The notes beneath the pieces are model-generated. The model worked only from the letters and a program-made list of their open reading frames with translations. It searched no databases and had not been told where the DNA came from. Of a stretch of DNA of 64,000 bases, positions 33,800-46,504 are shown piece by piece (the stretch's first letter is position 1; each line of letters begins with the position of its first letter). This stretch comes from Spinellus fusiger. Taxonomy: Eukaryota; Mucoromycota; Mucoromycetes; Mucorales; Phycomycetaceae. The translations under genes and the position numbers were made by a program. Where the stretch lies: the NCBI GenBank assembly GCA_025094145.1, contig JALLLS010000086.1, forward strand, positions 62,001 to 126,000, read 5' to 3'.

Positions 33800-36656
33800 A
33801 CTCTATCGATCAAAAAAGAGACTTATATGACTCGTGAAGAGGCCGTTTAAAGTATAAATATACCCTACAGAAGAACAATAAAAAGATCATTCACTCTACA
33901 CCCATGTGTCTGTCTTTACTCAAGGCGAGTGACCGAGGCATTGGACTGGTTTTTCGGTTCTACAGTGCAGTCACAACTCAACCATTCCATTGGTGTAGTA
34001 CGGGAACAGACGCATGGGATGTGTGGAGCCATTCTTTATTCTATTCTCTACTCTTCTTTATACTCTACCACCAGTAGAAAAGACGTGTTTATTTCCATTA
34101 GAAAAGACTGCTATTCTACCACAGTGCCACGGTGTTCTCTTTACACGAGTAGTTATTTATAGCAAGGTATTTATAGCCTTGAATAGAGTGGAGTTTCCCA
34201 TTCATGGTATTCCCAAGAGAACTGCGATTTAGGGAAATGGGCATTTACAGATTTGCCACTGTATTCTCTGTCTTTGAACACCGACAAACTCTATTGCATC
34301 ACCTGATGATAAAAGAAACCCCCTCTTGTATGGAATGTCCAATAAGTCATGTCCTAAAAGAGATAAAGTGATAATAACTCACAAGGAAAAGGGAATTCCC
34401 TAGTAACTATGGTGATGATGATGAGTTAATAATCCTATATTATTAAACTACTCTATTTTTATGACTTGATGAGTATAACACTATTGACTGCTTATTCCAT
34501 CTTCTGCTCGTAATATAATAATAGCAAGACCATAGTAAGCAAGGGGACGTTGTTATTCTCGCCTTTTTATTCGACTTGTTTTCCTTGCATGGACCTTTTA
34601 TTTTATACTTTATATTTTATATTTTATATTTTTCTGCTGCACATAAACCTGTCGGGGGAAGTGCCTATTTCTCAAACTGAAATCAGAATAGGATGAAAAT
34701 GGAGAACAGCAGCAAGGTGTCGATTCTAGAGTCTTTTGAATACCAATACTTGATTTGCGGGGTCTTTAAACAATTTTGGTTTGAACACTTGTTTATATGA
34801 AATTGTAGTTGAATCTCTCTTTTTCTTCTTTTCTTTTTGGACATAGGAGACAATACCTTAAAGGACTGTGACGCCTAACAGTTGGTATTTCGCTTGTTCT
34901 ATTCACTCTTGGATTTTCCACAACTTTAAGCCTTTCCATTTTTAATAACTTCACATTCAGGGCACATACTATATAGGTGTTGAACTCGTTCAGTAGTAGA
35001 ACTTTAAATTTCTCTTTTCTAAAGTAGCCTCGGCATTTATTTGCCTCTTATTGGTTCATGGAACTACACATTGCTGGATGACCCATTACTTAGAACAAGC
35101 CCAGTTCAAAGTATTTTTTATTTTTATTTTGGGTGTAAGGCGCTATTTGTGCATTGGGCATATTAGCCACCCTATGATAACTCTCGAGAAATCAGGATAG
35201 ATATAGAACCACTTCAAATACAAAAGTGAAGAAATAAATGCAGAAGAATGAGAGACGGAAGGACCGAGAAATACAAAACCTCAGATGAGGGAAAAATAAT
35301 GAAAATGAGTGGAAATGATGGTAAAATGAGAATTATGAATAGACATCCAAAAGGCCATAAAGTCAGCAAGGAAACCAGGACACCAAAAAGATAACCGTCA
35401 TCCTGTGGCGATTCGAAATCCAACGAGGGATACTTAGAGCAACTCGGACAATCCTGAAAATATATGCAGCAACTACACTAGCAGCTTCTGGCTTTGCTAA
35501 ACGGGCTAAGAGTGAGTGGTAGAGGAGAGATCGGAGGAGAAGTGAGGATACAGCGTCTGTTGCTGCAGGAGTCTTTGCACTCTATGGCGGTGTTGGCGTT
35601 CCCGCTCAACACACCCACCTAAAACAAGTACAACATCCTCACCAAACTTCTTTTTCAAATGACTTGCTAATCTTTTGTTTGCTTTTCTGCTTGTTAATTT
35701 TACATGAAAACTTCATTTCTCTAAATAAATAAATAAAATAAAAGGCCTTTGTCTTGATACATTTGTATTCTTCTTTAATACATTCTGAAGCCTCTGGACA
35801 TTGCATCGCTTTCTTCATCATCTCATAAAACTATTGCCTTTTGTAAATTTAGACTTTATCGAGCTCTTTGTCACATACTTTTCTAAATTAAAGCCATCAT
35901 CTCATAAAACTCCTTGAGAAAGATGAACCTTGAGAAAGCAAATGTGTAGGTAACAAGATCATTCGCGGTATACCCTCATCTATTCAGCGTGGACTTGGAC
36001 GAGTCTTTCCATAGGATGTTAGTTGTCGAGGTCTTGACTATCATGAATCACTTGAAGTTGGCTGAATCAAAAGTGGCCGTTTCATATGTTTATTGAATAA
36101 AGCATAAGTAGTCATACACACTCATATCAATATACAAAGTACTTTTGTTTCTTCTGACATTTATATAACACAGCAATGTTAGTAAAGAAAAGGATATACG
36201 CATGAATAGTGTCTGTTTTTGGTTTTCTTTTTATTTAATGGTTAAAGAATTGATCTAGTATATCCAATAGATCATTGCCTCAAGTATAGTAGTGTTGTTT
36301 GCTCGATTATAGCCTTACCTATAGAGATGCCAATTATCTACAATTCTATCTACTGAATTTTATGCAGAAGATATAATATACTTTTGAGAACTGCCCAGAA
36401 ATTGAATCATAATAAGAACATATTTAGGGCTACATAATCTACAGGCAGCCTTGTTATCTAAAGGGGTTTTCTATGATTGTCCAATTTAAACCTCAGCATA
36501 TCCAATTCCCCCTTTTCTTCTTTTCAATTGTCTCGTTTTAAACTGAAAATAAAAATTAAAAAAAGAAAAAAAAAATTTAAAAAAAAAAGCTGTAGTTTTT
36601 GGGATACCTACCTTATACCTATTTTATACCCTAGTGTACACCAAATTCCAACCCCT
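33800..36656. other. Long spacer without a supported gene
   Basis: Both strands were read. Several frames of 60-80 codons occur (for example 33929-34162 and 35214-35423) but none shows a domain or a convincing exon structure. The stretch 35410-35620 is richer in GC and CpG than its surroundings and might be an old gene fragment. A TATTTTATA repeat lies at about 34600-34633. Confidence 0.35.
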
Positions 36657-38984
36657 ATGGAAACAGCTCACTCTTCTCATCCCGAGACAATCATCATGGA
36701 CACTCCCGAATCTACGGATGACACTCATGCTGCGATTATCCTCCAACTCACCAATCTCGACGTAAGCCTCAATAGAATGTCTTTTTTTTATATAGTTATA
36801 GTTATAGTTATTTTCTTATTCAGTAACCCCTCATGTGTACTGTCTAGAGTGGTTTCCACTGTTTATTAGACAAGGTCAAACAAGATATGCAGATAGCCAA
36901 AGTAAGTCAACATGGCCCCCCCTCCATACCCACAGCTATGTCTGACCAACACCCAACTTATATATGTCTGTATATCAAAGGACGCTGCCATCTTCCTCAA
37001 GAAAAGAGCAGCCATGGAAGAAGAGTACGGTAAGCAGTTGAATAAACTGGCTCAGTCTACAGCAGAGGCCTTTGACAAGGCCCATCCACGTTCGGGGTAA
37101 ATAGACCAAGAAAAGAGAGAACATGGCTTCTTTCTTTCTTTTAATACTATTTTGCTCTCTTTGTAGTACTTTTGGTGATGCTTGGATTTCAATTCTTCGA
37201 GTCCATGAAACCATGGGAGATCAACGAGTGAAATTTGCTTCTGAAATTACGCATGTGGCTGATGATCTGTCGTTGTTGGCCAAGGAGACTGAGAAGACTC
37301 GTAAACATGCAAAGGATGTTGGCCAAAAGTATGAGAAGATGCTGACAGATGCAGATGGAAGTTTAGAAAAGGTAACTTGGCAAGGAGAAAATAAGGGAAA
37401 AGAAGAAAGAAAAAGGGGAGGGGAAGTCGGTCCACAGACTCAGACATACGGGGCGATGTAGTCCAAGCAGAGATACGAAATGCACTGCGAGGAGTGGGAA
37501 AGAGCCATTCTACAAAAGAACGGCGAGCCTGTCAATGCACCCAAGAAGGGGTTGTTCAAGTCCAACAAGACACAGGCACAGGTAAATACAGAGCAAGAAG
37601 AGACAAAGGAGGAGACTGAGGGTCTCTCTAGTTGGAGAAAATGGAAGAAGAAACACGGACAAAGGCAACCATGGCAGATCAATTGTACCGACAGCAGCTA
37701 CAATCAGCCAATGTAACACGGCAGGACTATTACCAGGCACATTTACCCAACACATTGACAGTAAGTAAGCCCGTCTTTCTGTCTTGAATACAACGTCATC
37801 TCTGTCCATGGTAGGCTCTGAAGAATGTAGGAGAGGAGTGTTGTGCTGCTCTTCGCTATCAATTGGCTCGGTATTCGTATACATTTGAACAGGCATTGAC
37901 AGCAGATGGTATTGCATTGGACAATGATGAAGGTAAGACTCATGAGATGTGTGCTCTTTAATTCATTCTCTTCTTCACCAAGGCCTTGGATTACGCTCAT
38001 TGACAGAAAAGATGGACAGAGAGGCTGATCTTAACAACTACATCAAAGCCTACAGTGGAAGAGGCAGTAAAGTACAAAAGAATGAAATTCCTTACAAGGA
38101 GTATAGTATGGTAACTACTGATAGCATAGAGCAGTGTATACACAACACTGGTGTCTGATCCCTATTTAGTGTCTGACGGCCCTTCATGTACTCAATCCAA
38201 ACCCTGTTTTTGGTGTGGATCTGAATACACTGATGGAGAGAGACAGAGATGAGGTGCCTCTGATCGTGAAGAAGTGTTCAGAAGTAGTGGAGGCGTATGG
38301 ATTGAACACACTAGGATTGTACCGTGTCTCTGGTACCAACACACACATACAACGCCTCAAGGCTGCCTTTGATCGAGGTAAACAAGTCCAAGCATCATAG
38401 TTCCTACTCACTGCCTGTACAGACTGTTCTGCTGTTAATCTCATGTCAGAGGAAAATATCTCGGACATTAACAATATCACAAGTCTGCTGAAGTTGTGGT
38501 TGCGTGAGCTGCCAGATCCCCTCTTCCCTCGTAATATGTACCAGCAATTCTTGGGTGCAGCTAGTGAGTGTTGAGATTGAGATTTAGAGATTGAGAGAGA
38601 GATTGAGAGAGCTCTATGGTTGGTTGTAAGAAAAAAAGTCCCATCTAACCTCGTCTAGAAATTGAGGATGATCGTATGCGTGTGTTGGGATTGCACACTG
38701 TCATTAATGATCTCCCAGATGCCCACTACGCCACTCTCAAATACCTGATGAGTCATCTGGACAAAGTACAACAGAACCAACGCTATAACAAGATGGGTGT
38801 CTCCAACCTGGCTACAATCTTTGGATTAACGCTGATGGGCAATGATGGGGATGGCATAAATCTAGCGGCTACAGGTGCTACTCCACAGGACACTCAGAGA
38901 TTAGCAGAGACACAATGGCAGGTGCGAGTGGTGCAGACTATTCTTGAGCACTACCACTTGATATTCGAGCCAGATGATATGTAG
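36657..38984 (+). CDS. RGD1: F-BAR/RhoGAP protein, Rgd1-like
   Basis: Eleven exons (36657-36761, 36848-36901, 36981-37096, 37167-37371, 37468-37581, 37632-37760, 37815-37932, 37983-38110, 38170-38377, 38423-38563, 38659-38984) give 547 residues, all in phase. Residues 25-330 are an F-BAR module (KDAAIFLKKRAAMEEEYGK, then helices rich in K/E). Residues 360-547 are a RhoGAP domain with the arginine finger in LGLYRVSGT and the LWLRELPDPLFP loop. Such proteins bind curved membrane and switch off Rho3/Rho4-type GTPases in polarised growth. The start is the first ATG after a pyrimidine-rich leader. Confidence 0.9.
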
Positions 38985-39055
38985 TTGACGCAGGAACTAC
39001 ATGGCCCATCTTGCACCCACAGCCCAGAATGACACCCACAACCCATACCTACACC

Positions 39056-39100
39056 CACACCCTACACCCTACACCCTACACCCTACACCCTACACCCTAT
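39056..39100. repeat. Tandem ACACCCT heptamers (telomere-like)
   Basis: Six tandem copies of a CCCTACA heptamer lie just after the Rgd1-like stop codon. They resemble the C-rich telomere strand with one extra base. Confidence 0.75.
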
Positions 39101-39241
39101 TGATCCATGAAAGAATAATAAACAAACAAGCCCGTGAACTGCTTCTATTTTGTCTCTCTAGAGAATAACATTTCCCTCTTTTTCTTTCTTCAACACGGTG
39201 TCGTTTTATTGTCTTTATCAGCAGCACCCTAATGCATTGAG

Positions 39242-40850
39242 TTATTCCTCCATAGCATCCCCTTGTTGTTCTTTATCGCGTGCTTGTCTCTCAACGGCTC
39301 TCAGAAAAGCCTCAACCGCTATAGAAACATAACCATCAATACACACTCCTTCCTTCTTTCTTTCCTCTTACATTGACCAGCAGAAGAATCTAATCCAAGC
39401 TGACCCAACAAGGGACCCAATTGCCCACTTTCCAAAGCACCACTCAATGACTGTAGTGACTGCTGAAACTGAGGACTTGCCACCACTTGACGCACCTCTT
39501 CTTCAGTGTGCTCTAGTGTGTCTGGCAAAAAGGGAAACAGACTACGACTGATCTCTCGGTCATTCAACAGAGGCTGAAGTGCACTGGGGGTCAATACATC
39601 ACTCAACTGAAGAGATGGACGAGGCGCTATACTCAGTGTCCCTTTTTATCAGCATTCTGCCACTGCACACACACACACCTCTACTACTACTATCTTCTTT
39701 TTCTTCCATACCTCCAGGCGTCACATTCGCCAACATGGATCTCAATTGATCCAATGCTTCTGGCTGGGGCTGCGACAAGGATGCTGTAGTGTGGGCCGTA
39801 TGGGTAGGGTTGTGTGATGGTGGGGGTGGGGGTGGGGATGCTGCAAAGGGCAGTGCAGATGAAGCTCCAGGAAGTAGATGTGATGTTATACTCTCAATAG
39901 GACCATCCCCGCCTGGTGTAGAAGCCACTGGAACAGCACCACTGCAAGTTCCATTCCACAGTCACAGCCAGTCATTGCCAATGGATGGTCAATGAGTGAT
40001 ACATCTCCAACAATAACAAACAAACAAACAAGAAAAGACATTTACCCATAGCCTCCTGCGGTTTGTAGGAACTGTAAGAGATGGTCAGGCGTGACATTTA
40101 TATCTATGACAGAGTAAGAAAGAAAGAAAGGGAGCGGTCTTGTTTACGAGCCTCCACTTGCTTACCTTGATTCTCTCCCAACATACGCATCAAATCAGAC
40201 GACGACTCTTCTCCAAGATCCATGGTAGAGGACAGCGGACTGTGTGATTCCTCCATGGCTTGATGCGGATGATTGATCAGATGATTCACACGGGCAACCA
40301 CTTGCTCATCCTTGGAGCTGTCCTTGTCCTGCATCCAAAAGAGGAGACTTTGGCTGGAGGATTTGAACTTGAGAAGATACACACGACCTGTTGTGCATTC
40401 AGTGACACGAGTGAGCTCAGCTTCATCAGGGAAAATGATCAAATCCTACATCCCATGGAGTTTAGATTCCACACCAGCATTTCCTTTATAGAAGCAGACC
40501 ACTTACATCTTCAGGATGGCTGGCCTTGCGCTCCTTCCAGTAAAAGTGCATCAATTGGTCGTCACTCTACAATACAACAAGCCCGTTGATCTATCAGTGT
40601 CTTTTACAGGCACATGTATATAATAATAATAATAATAGTAGTAGTAGTAGTAGTGATAATAAAGATAGAAGAAGGAAGATGGCTCACTTGGTCCATGTAG
40701 ATAGTGCTATGAGGGTTAATGACCCTTCGTCTGACAGCTAGCTTACCCTTTGCGCATGTCGGGCTTCAGTAAGTTGCCCTGCTGTGTGCACTTTCCAGCA
40801 TTGAACTTTATTAAATAAGAAGAAAGAGGATGAACAGGAAAGAGACTCAT
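39242..40850 (-). CDS. RPN13: Proteasome ubiquitin receptor Rpn13/ADRM1
   Basis: Eight exons (40850-40747, 40730-40688, 40566-40507, 40445-40166, 40103-40046, 39941-39677, 39606-39378, 39318-39242) give 371 residues. The Pru domain (residues about 15-130) has FNAGKC, MRKGRRVINPHST, DDQLMHFYWKERK and SLLFWMQDKD, the loops that bind ubiquitin and Rpn2. A proline-rich linker follows. A C-terminal DEUBAD-type helical domain (LFPFLPDTLEHTEEEVRQVV, then AVEAFLRAVERQ) would recruit the Uch37 deubiquitinase. Unlike budding-yeast Rpn13, the DEUBAD part is present, as in animals. A Fanzor element starts 127 bases upstream of the start codon. Confidence 0.9.
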
Positions 40851-40874
40851 AATAGGAATCGACAGGCAAGTAAT

Positions 40875-40882
40875 TAAAAAAA

Positions 40883-40913
<31 letters not shown>

Positions 40914-40950
40914 GAAAGGAAAAAGAAAAAGAAAAAGAAAAAGAAAAAGG
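40875..40950. repeat. AAAG/AAAAG microsatellite
   Basis: A purine tract of GAAA and then GAAAAA units (plus strand) lies in the Rpn13 leader, 27 bases from the start of the Fanzor element. Confidence 0.8.
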
Positions 40951-41298
40951 AGATTGGGAGTTGTATAGGAATTGTGTACACACCCAAAGATTTTTCTGGC
41001 TTTTAGGCGGGGATATCTCCTTCCTTTTACGTCTAAAAATATTTTGCCCTTTTATCGAACTGTGTTTAAAATCAAAAGGTTTGCAAGTATTCAAACTTAT
41101 TTTCTTTTGTGGATACCTCAATATCAAATTGTTTATTGTAATAATATAGCTAATAATAATATAGCTAATAATACTGTAGCTAATAATATACTATTACTAT
41201 AGCCACTGCTGCTCTAGGCGTATTCCTTCATAGCAATAGAATTTACACCATAAAGCCCTTGTGCTTTAATATATTGTTGTTGCTGTTTTTGTTAATAG

Positions 41299-43211
41299 AG
41301 CCTTCTTCAAGTAATAACATGCAAAGACTGTGGAGAAAAAGGACATCACACCAAGCGTCACCGTTTGTGTAAAAGATATATATCCACCTCCCAGCAAGGT
41401 ATCTCTAATCATAATCTAACTGTTATTAGATATGCTTCTAATACTTTTTTTTAAACAGTCGGTACCGGTGTTAAAAGAAAAATATTTACAGAGAAAAGAG
41501 ACTCTACAAGATTAAATAAACAGGCCAGGCGGTTAGCAGACAAGAAAGAAGCCCCAATAGCAAAATGTTCTAGCTGCGGAACAGAAGGCCACAACACATC
41601 AAGACCACCTTTATGCCCCCACAGAAAATCTACAAAAATTCAGCAAGCCGATGATTTACTAGGAAAGCACATATCAGTAACAAGAAAGATAAAACTTGAA
41701 ACAATATTGAGGCCCGAATACCGTGGACAATTGACAAATAGAATAATCAACATGTCTAGTAAGCTTCGAGACGTTATGGTCCGTTCACAAATTTTCGTAA
41801 GCTACTACATTCTATGCCAGAATGATCAACCTGTAAGCAATAAGATATACACTCAAAACTCCTGGTATTCCATGGCACAGCTGGTTTTGAACAAGACAGT
41901 AACCAACAGAATCAATATTATTCACAACTTGTTTGTTTTTTGGGAAAGCTTTTCAGTCAGATATCCACAAGTCAAATATGACGGTCATATGGATCCTGGT
42001 TATTCACAATGTCTATCCGCTGCCTGTGTGGAAATGGCCACTGCATACACAAACATGGTTGTTGAGTGTTTTGAGTCAAGGGTCAAAAACTATCTTTTTT
42101 ACTCAGTAAAAATATTGTTTGAAGAGGTAAAATACTTCTATATGCAAATATAGTCAATCAAACATACATTCTAATATCTTTATTTCATTAATATAGCCCA
42201 AGAATGAAATACATATCAAAAATAGTGAATGAATATTGCTACCAGTTTATATGTGGTGGTACAGCTGTATGGCCCGTAGAAGATAGCACTGGAGTACCTG
42301 CATCAAACGATCAAAGAGCTGCTATAGACGCATTATGTACAGAACTGTCTGCAATCAATATTCCTAAACCAGTTACTCAAGTTCGTCTATCTGCTAATCC
42401 TGGTGCCTACATTCCAATGCTCAGAGAGATCTTAAGAAGATGTGAGCAACTACACCAAGCTCGCCGACAAGTTCAACCTCAAGCTCAAGAAACTCGAGAG
42501 CAAGATTAACAAACCCCACAAGAAAAACTACCTCGCCTGTTCTCGTTGTCTCCAGTACCTTCCTTAAAGTAGAGATTCATAACAATAGATCCAAAAAATC
42601 TTCCATCGCTATCTGGCCTAAAATCAAAAAGCACTTACCAAGAAAACTTGGATTTATTCAATACAGTATTTGACTTGAAAAGACTCAAGATAGACAGGTA
42701 AGCAAAAAACATACACATGTATACATTAGGCTCTCCACTTACATAAAAAACTGTGTATTGGCACCCAAAAAGATTGGAGCATGATTCTACCAAGCTGCCA
42801 GTTGTTGCTTATGGCACAAGAATAAAGGTAAAAGATGCTACCAAGTTCAAAGGTCATCGTATTGGTTTGACGAGAGTTTTATATCAATCATTGAAAAAAA
42901 GAGACAAAAAGATGATCTTCTTCTGGTTGATGTTGATGAGTTCTTTACATCGAGGGTAAACATGATTTATCTCTCACCTAATATGAAAAGCTGTTCTAAC
43001 AGTTACTCTTATTTTTGTTCTCAAGATCTGCCACACTTATAACACAAATATCCTCACTGAGGTATTAATAAATTTCAACAGTATCCACGCTTGCCAAAGT
43101 TGCGGAATTGTTTGGAACAGAGATGTGAATGCATCAAAGAATATCTATACAACTGCAGAAGAGGGATTAAAGGGTCACTACAGACCAGTTCCATTCTGTA
43201 GAAAAGAATAG
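41299..43211 (+). pseudogene. Fanzor (eukaryotic TnpB-like) nuclease gene, degenerate
   Basis: Reading through apparent introns (about 41400-41455, 42127-42196, 42699-42750 and 42957-43025) gives two N-terminal zinc knuckles (CKDCGEKGHHTKRH and CSSCGTEGHNTSR). A long helical region follows, then LFSLSPVPSLK...RFITID and LPVVAYGTRIKV. The C-terminal nuclease has LLLVDVDEFFTS (RuvC-II), ACQSCG (zinc ribbon) and WNRDVNASKNI (RuvC-III). These last motifs are those of TnpB/Fanzor RNA-guided nucleases. Defects: in-frame stops near 42508 and 42568, a frame change in the A-tract near 42890, a possible frame problem at the 42.13-kb junction, CHTY where the ribbon should have a second Cys, and no start codon found upstream. 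This copy is probably inactive. Confidence 0.75.
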
Positions 43212-43425
43212 ATATTCTTATTTGTATTCATATTATATATCGCCACATCGAAAGTGGTTTCCTCCAGAATTCAGATATTTACAGGTAAATCAACATAGTT
43301 TTTATTTAAAAGCTAACATGAATACATCTCAACTTATTTTTGCTCCTTTTCAAATCGATGTATCATTTTTAAACAATTGTAGTTCGACTATTTCTTTTTA
43401 TATCCTAAAGATCTCCTGGTGTGTA
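43212..43425 (+). ncRNA. Candidate guide-RNA (omega-RNA-like) region at the Fanzor 3' end
   Basis: This non-coding segment between the stop codon and the element end is also kept, apparently without change, in copy B (48025-48238, minus strand). In TnpB and Fanzor systems the guide RNA is transcribed from the 3' end of the gene through the right end, with the guide supplied by flanking DNA. I did not fold it, so this is an inference from position and conservation. Confidence 0.35.
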
Positions 43426-43433
43426 TTCATTCC

Positions 43434-44859
43434 TACACACCCAAAGATTTTTGGGATATGTAAGGAAATATCCTGAGAATAAAATCGCAATATTCTTATG
43501 ATTGGCTAATGTGTTTTAAAATGCCTTTTCGCTGTGTAAATGGGATATTTCAAACTCTACCTGCCTGTTTTAGCAGTGACGATTGACTTTGCAATTAGAA
43601 AGTATAGAATTGGCTGTAAAGACAAGAAATAGAACAAGAATCACCCCAAAATCACAACTCAGTCACTGAATTTAATGTTTAACATAATGTGTTATCCTTA
43701 AGCCCACAGTATTTGCAGCACAACACTGCTTAAGAAAGATTTATTATAGGACACATACAGAATTAACTCTAGTGGTCATTGTTCATAAAATAGAACCAAA
43801 CTTACTTATATTAAGAACAGTGTATTTATTTATTGAATCATTATTCATAATCACCTCAACTATCTCATTGTAACTGGTATCAACAATAGTACTTAATGAT
43901 TACAAGGTATTGTTTCTAATACTGTCTCTTAGGCTCAAGGCAAATAGAGTGTGAATTGTTTGACTTAAAAATTTGACGTGAATTTGACTTGTGGATCTTA
44001 TGAGTAAAGACTAAAATGTATACCCTACCAGAATAGAGAGAAAGAAAGACTATTATTTGTTTTGATATTCCCCTCCTTTTTTTATTTCCCACACTGCATA
44101 TACAACTTAACACCCAAGTACTCGTCAAGATGGGCATAACTGAGCAAGGTAATGTGCTATTATTAACAAAGCAAAACAATAGGAGGTGATGGACACTACC
44201 AAAGGCTATTCTTGAGGTAAAAAGGTAAGCAATGTCTTCATCTGGGCTTGAGTTCAATGTAATCCACAAGACATAGTACTGACTCTTCTTCTAATAGATA
44301 ATATATGGCTTATTATTCTCAAGACAATTAAGTGCAAGGTAAGCATATTATCTCTCTTGATTAAACTATCACTAATACACTCTTCTGTTATTAGATAAGT
44401 TAAGACTCTTTCTCAAGTCAATTCCAGGTGGTATATTCTTCCTTCTATACTGTCTAAGGTGTCTAGGGTCTCTAGCGTGTATTCCCAAGCATATTTATCT
44501 ATCTCCCAAGGATAAATCACAAGGGCTTTAGGGTGTAAATTCTATTGCTATGAAGGAATACGCCTAGAGCAGCAGTGGCTATAGTAATAGTATATTATTA
44601 GCTACAGTATTATTAGCTATATTATTATTAGCTATATTATTACAATAAACAATTTTATCCATCAATAATTTTATTCATAAACAATATATTTTACTGATAA
44701 TACAATTTGATATTGAGGTATCCACAAAAGGAAATAATAGTTTGGATACTTGCAAACCTTTTGATTTTAAACACAGTTCGATAAAAGGGCAAAATATTTT
44801 TAGACGTAAAAGGAAGGAGATATCCCCGCCTAAAAGCCAGAAAAATCTTTGGGTGTGTA
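43434..44859. mobile_element. Non-autonomous TACACACCC-ended element
   Basis: It begins TACACACCCAAAGATTTTT and ends with the reverse complement of the same 19 bases. Its right 330 bases are an inverted copy of the left 300 bases of the Fanzor element, with about 50 extra bases. Its left 190 bases match 7883-8033 plus 8412-8460. The middle (about 44230-44600) matches the leader of the Plavaka-like element. No coding region is seen. It starts 8 bases after Fanzor copy A. Confidence 0.65.
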
Positions 44860-45054
44860 GGAATGGAAATTCCTTTCTTGCTGATACGTCATCTGATTGT
44901 GACTTTGTCTTTTGCATTAATTCTGATCGCTGCCTGGTGTTGCATGGATTGAATCACCGACATGTCCCGGGCTCTGTCTTTGTGTCTGTCTTTGTGTCTC
45001 TTTTCCTTCTTTGTCTTGTTTCCAAAAAAGAAAAAGAAAGAGAAAAAGAGAAAA

Positions 45055-46504
45055 ATGAAAGCATCTTCTTCTGCTGGTGCGATTGAAGGTGGTAGACTTG
45101 CCTGGCTTGCCTGGGCTTTCACTGAAGATATGCCGTTGATGCTGTCTCTTATCTTTGGTGGATGTTGTAGCAATGTGTTTACACTGGAGATGCTTGTCAA
45201 GTAAATGCTTAGCATGGGTGTTGTTATTGTTACTCACTCATGCCTTTATGTTCCATCTTGCTTCTATCAAGAGATGTCCCCAAGAGTGGTAGGTCATCAT
45301 CTCCCTTGTCTTGTTTCTGTTTGTTTGTGTATATCTACCGAGTAATAATAGACATACAGGCCATCTTGTGACGTTGAGTCAGTTTGTGTTTGTAGCCATG
45401 GACGGGCTGTTTCGCCACTTGCACTGGCAGTCAAGGGGTGTTCCTGTCACTCTTCAACCAAGAGCAGTGCCTATTACACGGTGGCTTACATTAGTAGTTT
45501 TGTTCTTTACTGTCTCTGTGCTGAATAACCTTGCTCTGGGCTACCATATCTCAGTCCCACTGCACATCATCTTCCGTAGTGGTGGTCTGATTGTGAACAT
45601 GGGCATGGGGGCCTACTGGTTAAAGAAGAGATATTCCACGGGCCAAGTGATGGGTGTTGTTTTGGTGACAGTGGGTGTTATCTGGGCCACACTGGACAAT
45701 ACACAGCAGGCAAAAGACACCGTAAGCTACAGCTACAGCTATAGATAGAGATGGAGATGGAGAAAAGGTGGAAGGTATTCACAGACAAGGGGAGACTAGG
45801 AGAATACAAGTGCTGTGGAGTTCTATACTGGCATTGGTCTTTTGGTGGTTGCTATGGTCGTCTCAGCAGGCATGGGACTGTACCAGGAAGTCACTTACAA
45901 GGCCTATGGAAAGGCGTGGAGAGAAGGCTTATTTTATACGGTAAGAAGGTGTGTAAGTGCATGGAGATGGGTCCCATTCACTGACATTGTCCTATACATT
46001 GTCTTGTCATGGACAGCATTTCTTGGCGCTTCCTTTTTTCCTTTTGTTCTACAAGGACATAGCACACCAAGTCACTGTTTACAATGCATCTCCCAGTGAA
46101 GATGTTATGGTGTGGATCCAGTCAGTGTCGCCTATAGATCTACAGCAGTTGCCATGGATGCCAGTCTCCCTCTTCTTCCCCCGATTATGGCTGTACCTGA
46201 TTCTGAATATGCTCACACAGTAAGGTCCACCACGTTCTTCTTTATTCTCACCAGGACTAGATATATATGCATTGCTGGTGTGAATCGTATGACTTCCATG
46301 TCCACCTCCCTCACACTGAATCTGATTCTGAATCTGCGCAAGTTCACATCACTGTTGATTTCTATTGTGTATTTTAAGAATGCATTTGGTATGTATGCAC
46401 AACTGGGCACTGCATTGGTGTTTCTAGGAACCCTTGTGTATGCTAGAGCAGGTTCAGCCGTGCCACCTTCAACAGGGAAGAAAGAGACTACATCATCACA
46501 ATAA
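45055..46504 (+). CDS. YEA4: UDP-N-acetylglucosamine transporter, Yea4/SLC35B-like
   Basis: Six exons (45055-45200, 45272-45288, 45360-45721, 45821-45940, 46017-46219, 46261-46504) give 363 residues with about ten hydrophobic segments. The UAA-family signatures are present: SLIFGGCCSNVFTLE near the N-terminus, VPLHIIFRSGGLIVNMGMG, GLYQEVTYKAYGK, and the C-terminal NRMTSMSTSLTLNLILNLRK. These carriers move UDP-GlcNAc (or UDP-xylose) into the ER/Golgi for chitin and glycan synthesis. Exon 2 is only 17 nt. The Fanzor-related insertion ends 196 bases upstream. Confidence 0.87.

Larger units (their letters stand above)
40977..43425 (+). mobile_element. Fanzor element, copy A
   Basis: The left end is TACACACCCAAAGATTTTT and the right end ATCTCCTGGTGTGTA, so both ends carry TACACACC in inverted orientation and may include a TA target duplication. 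The first 300 bases are non-coding and recur inverted at 44528-44859. The rest holds a degenerate Fanzor gene and a 213-bp 3' region. It lies in the divergent promoter of RPN13 and the Yea4-like gene. The right boundary is fixed by copy B, where the similarity stops at the same bases. Confidence 0.75.

Noticed and set aside
33929..34162. 77-codon frame starting VTEALDWFFGS
   Set aside because: No family resemblance and two frames are open at once; not enough to call a gene.
40738..41127. Extended N-terminus of Rpn13 running into the Fanzor element
   Set aside because: The ATG at 40850 already gives a complete Pru domain; the upstream part is the purine tract and transposon sequence.
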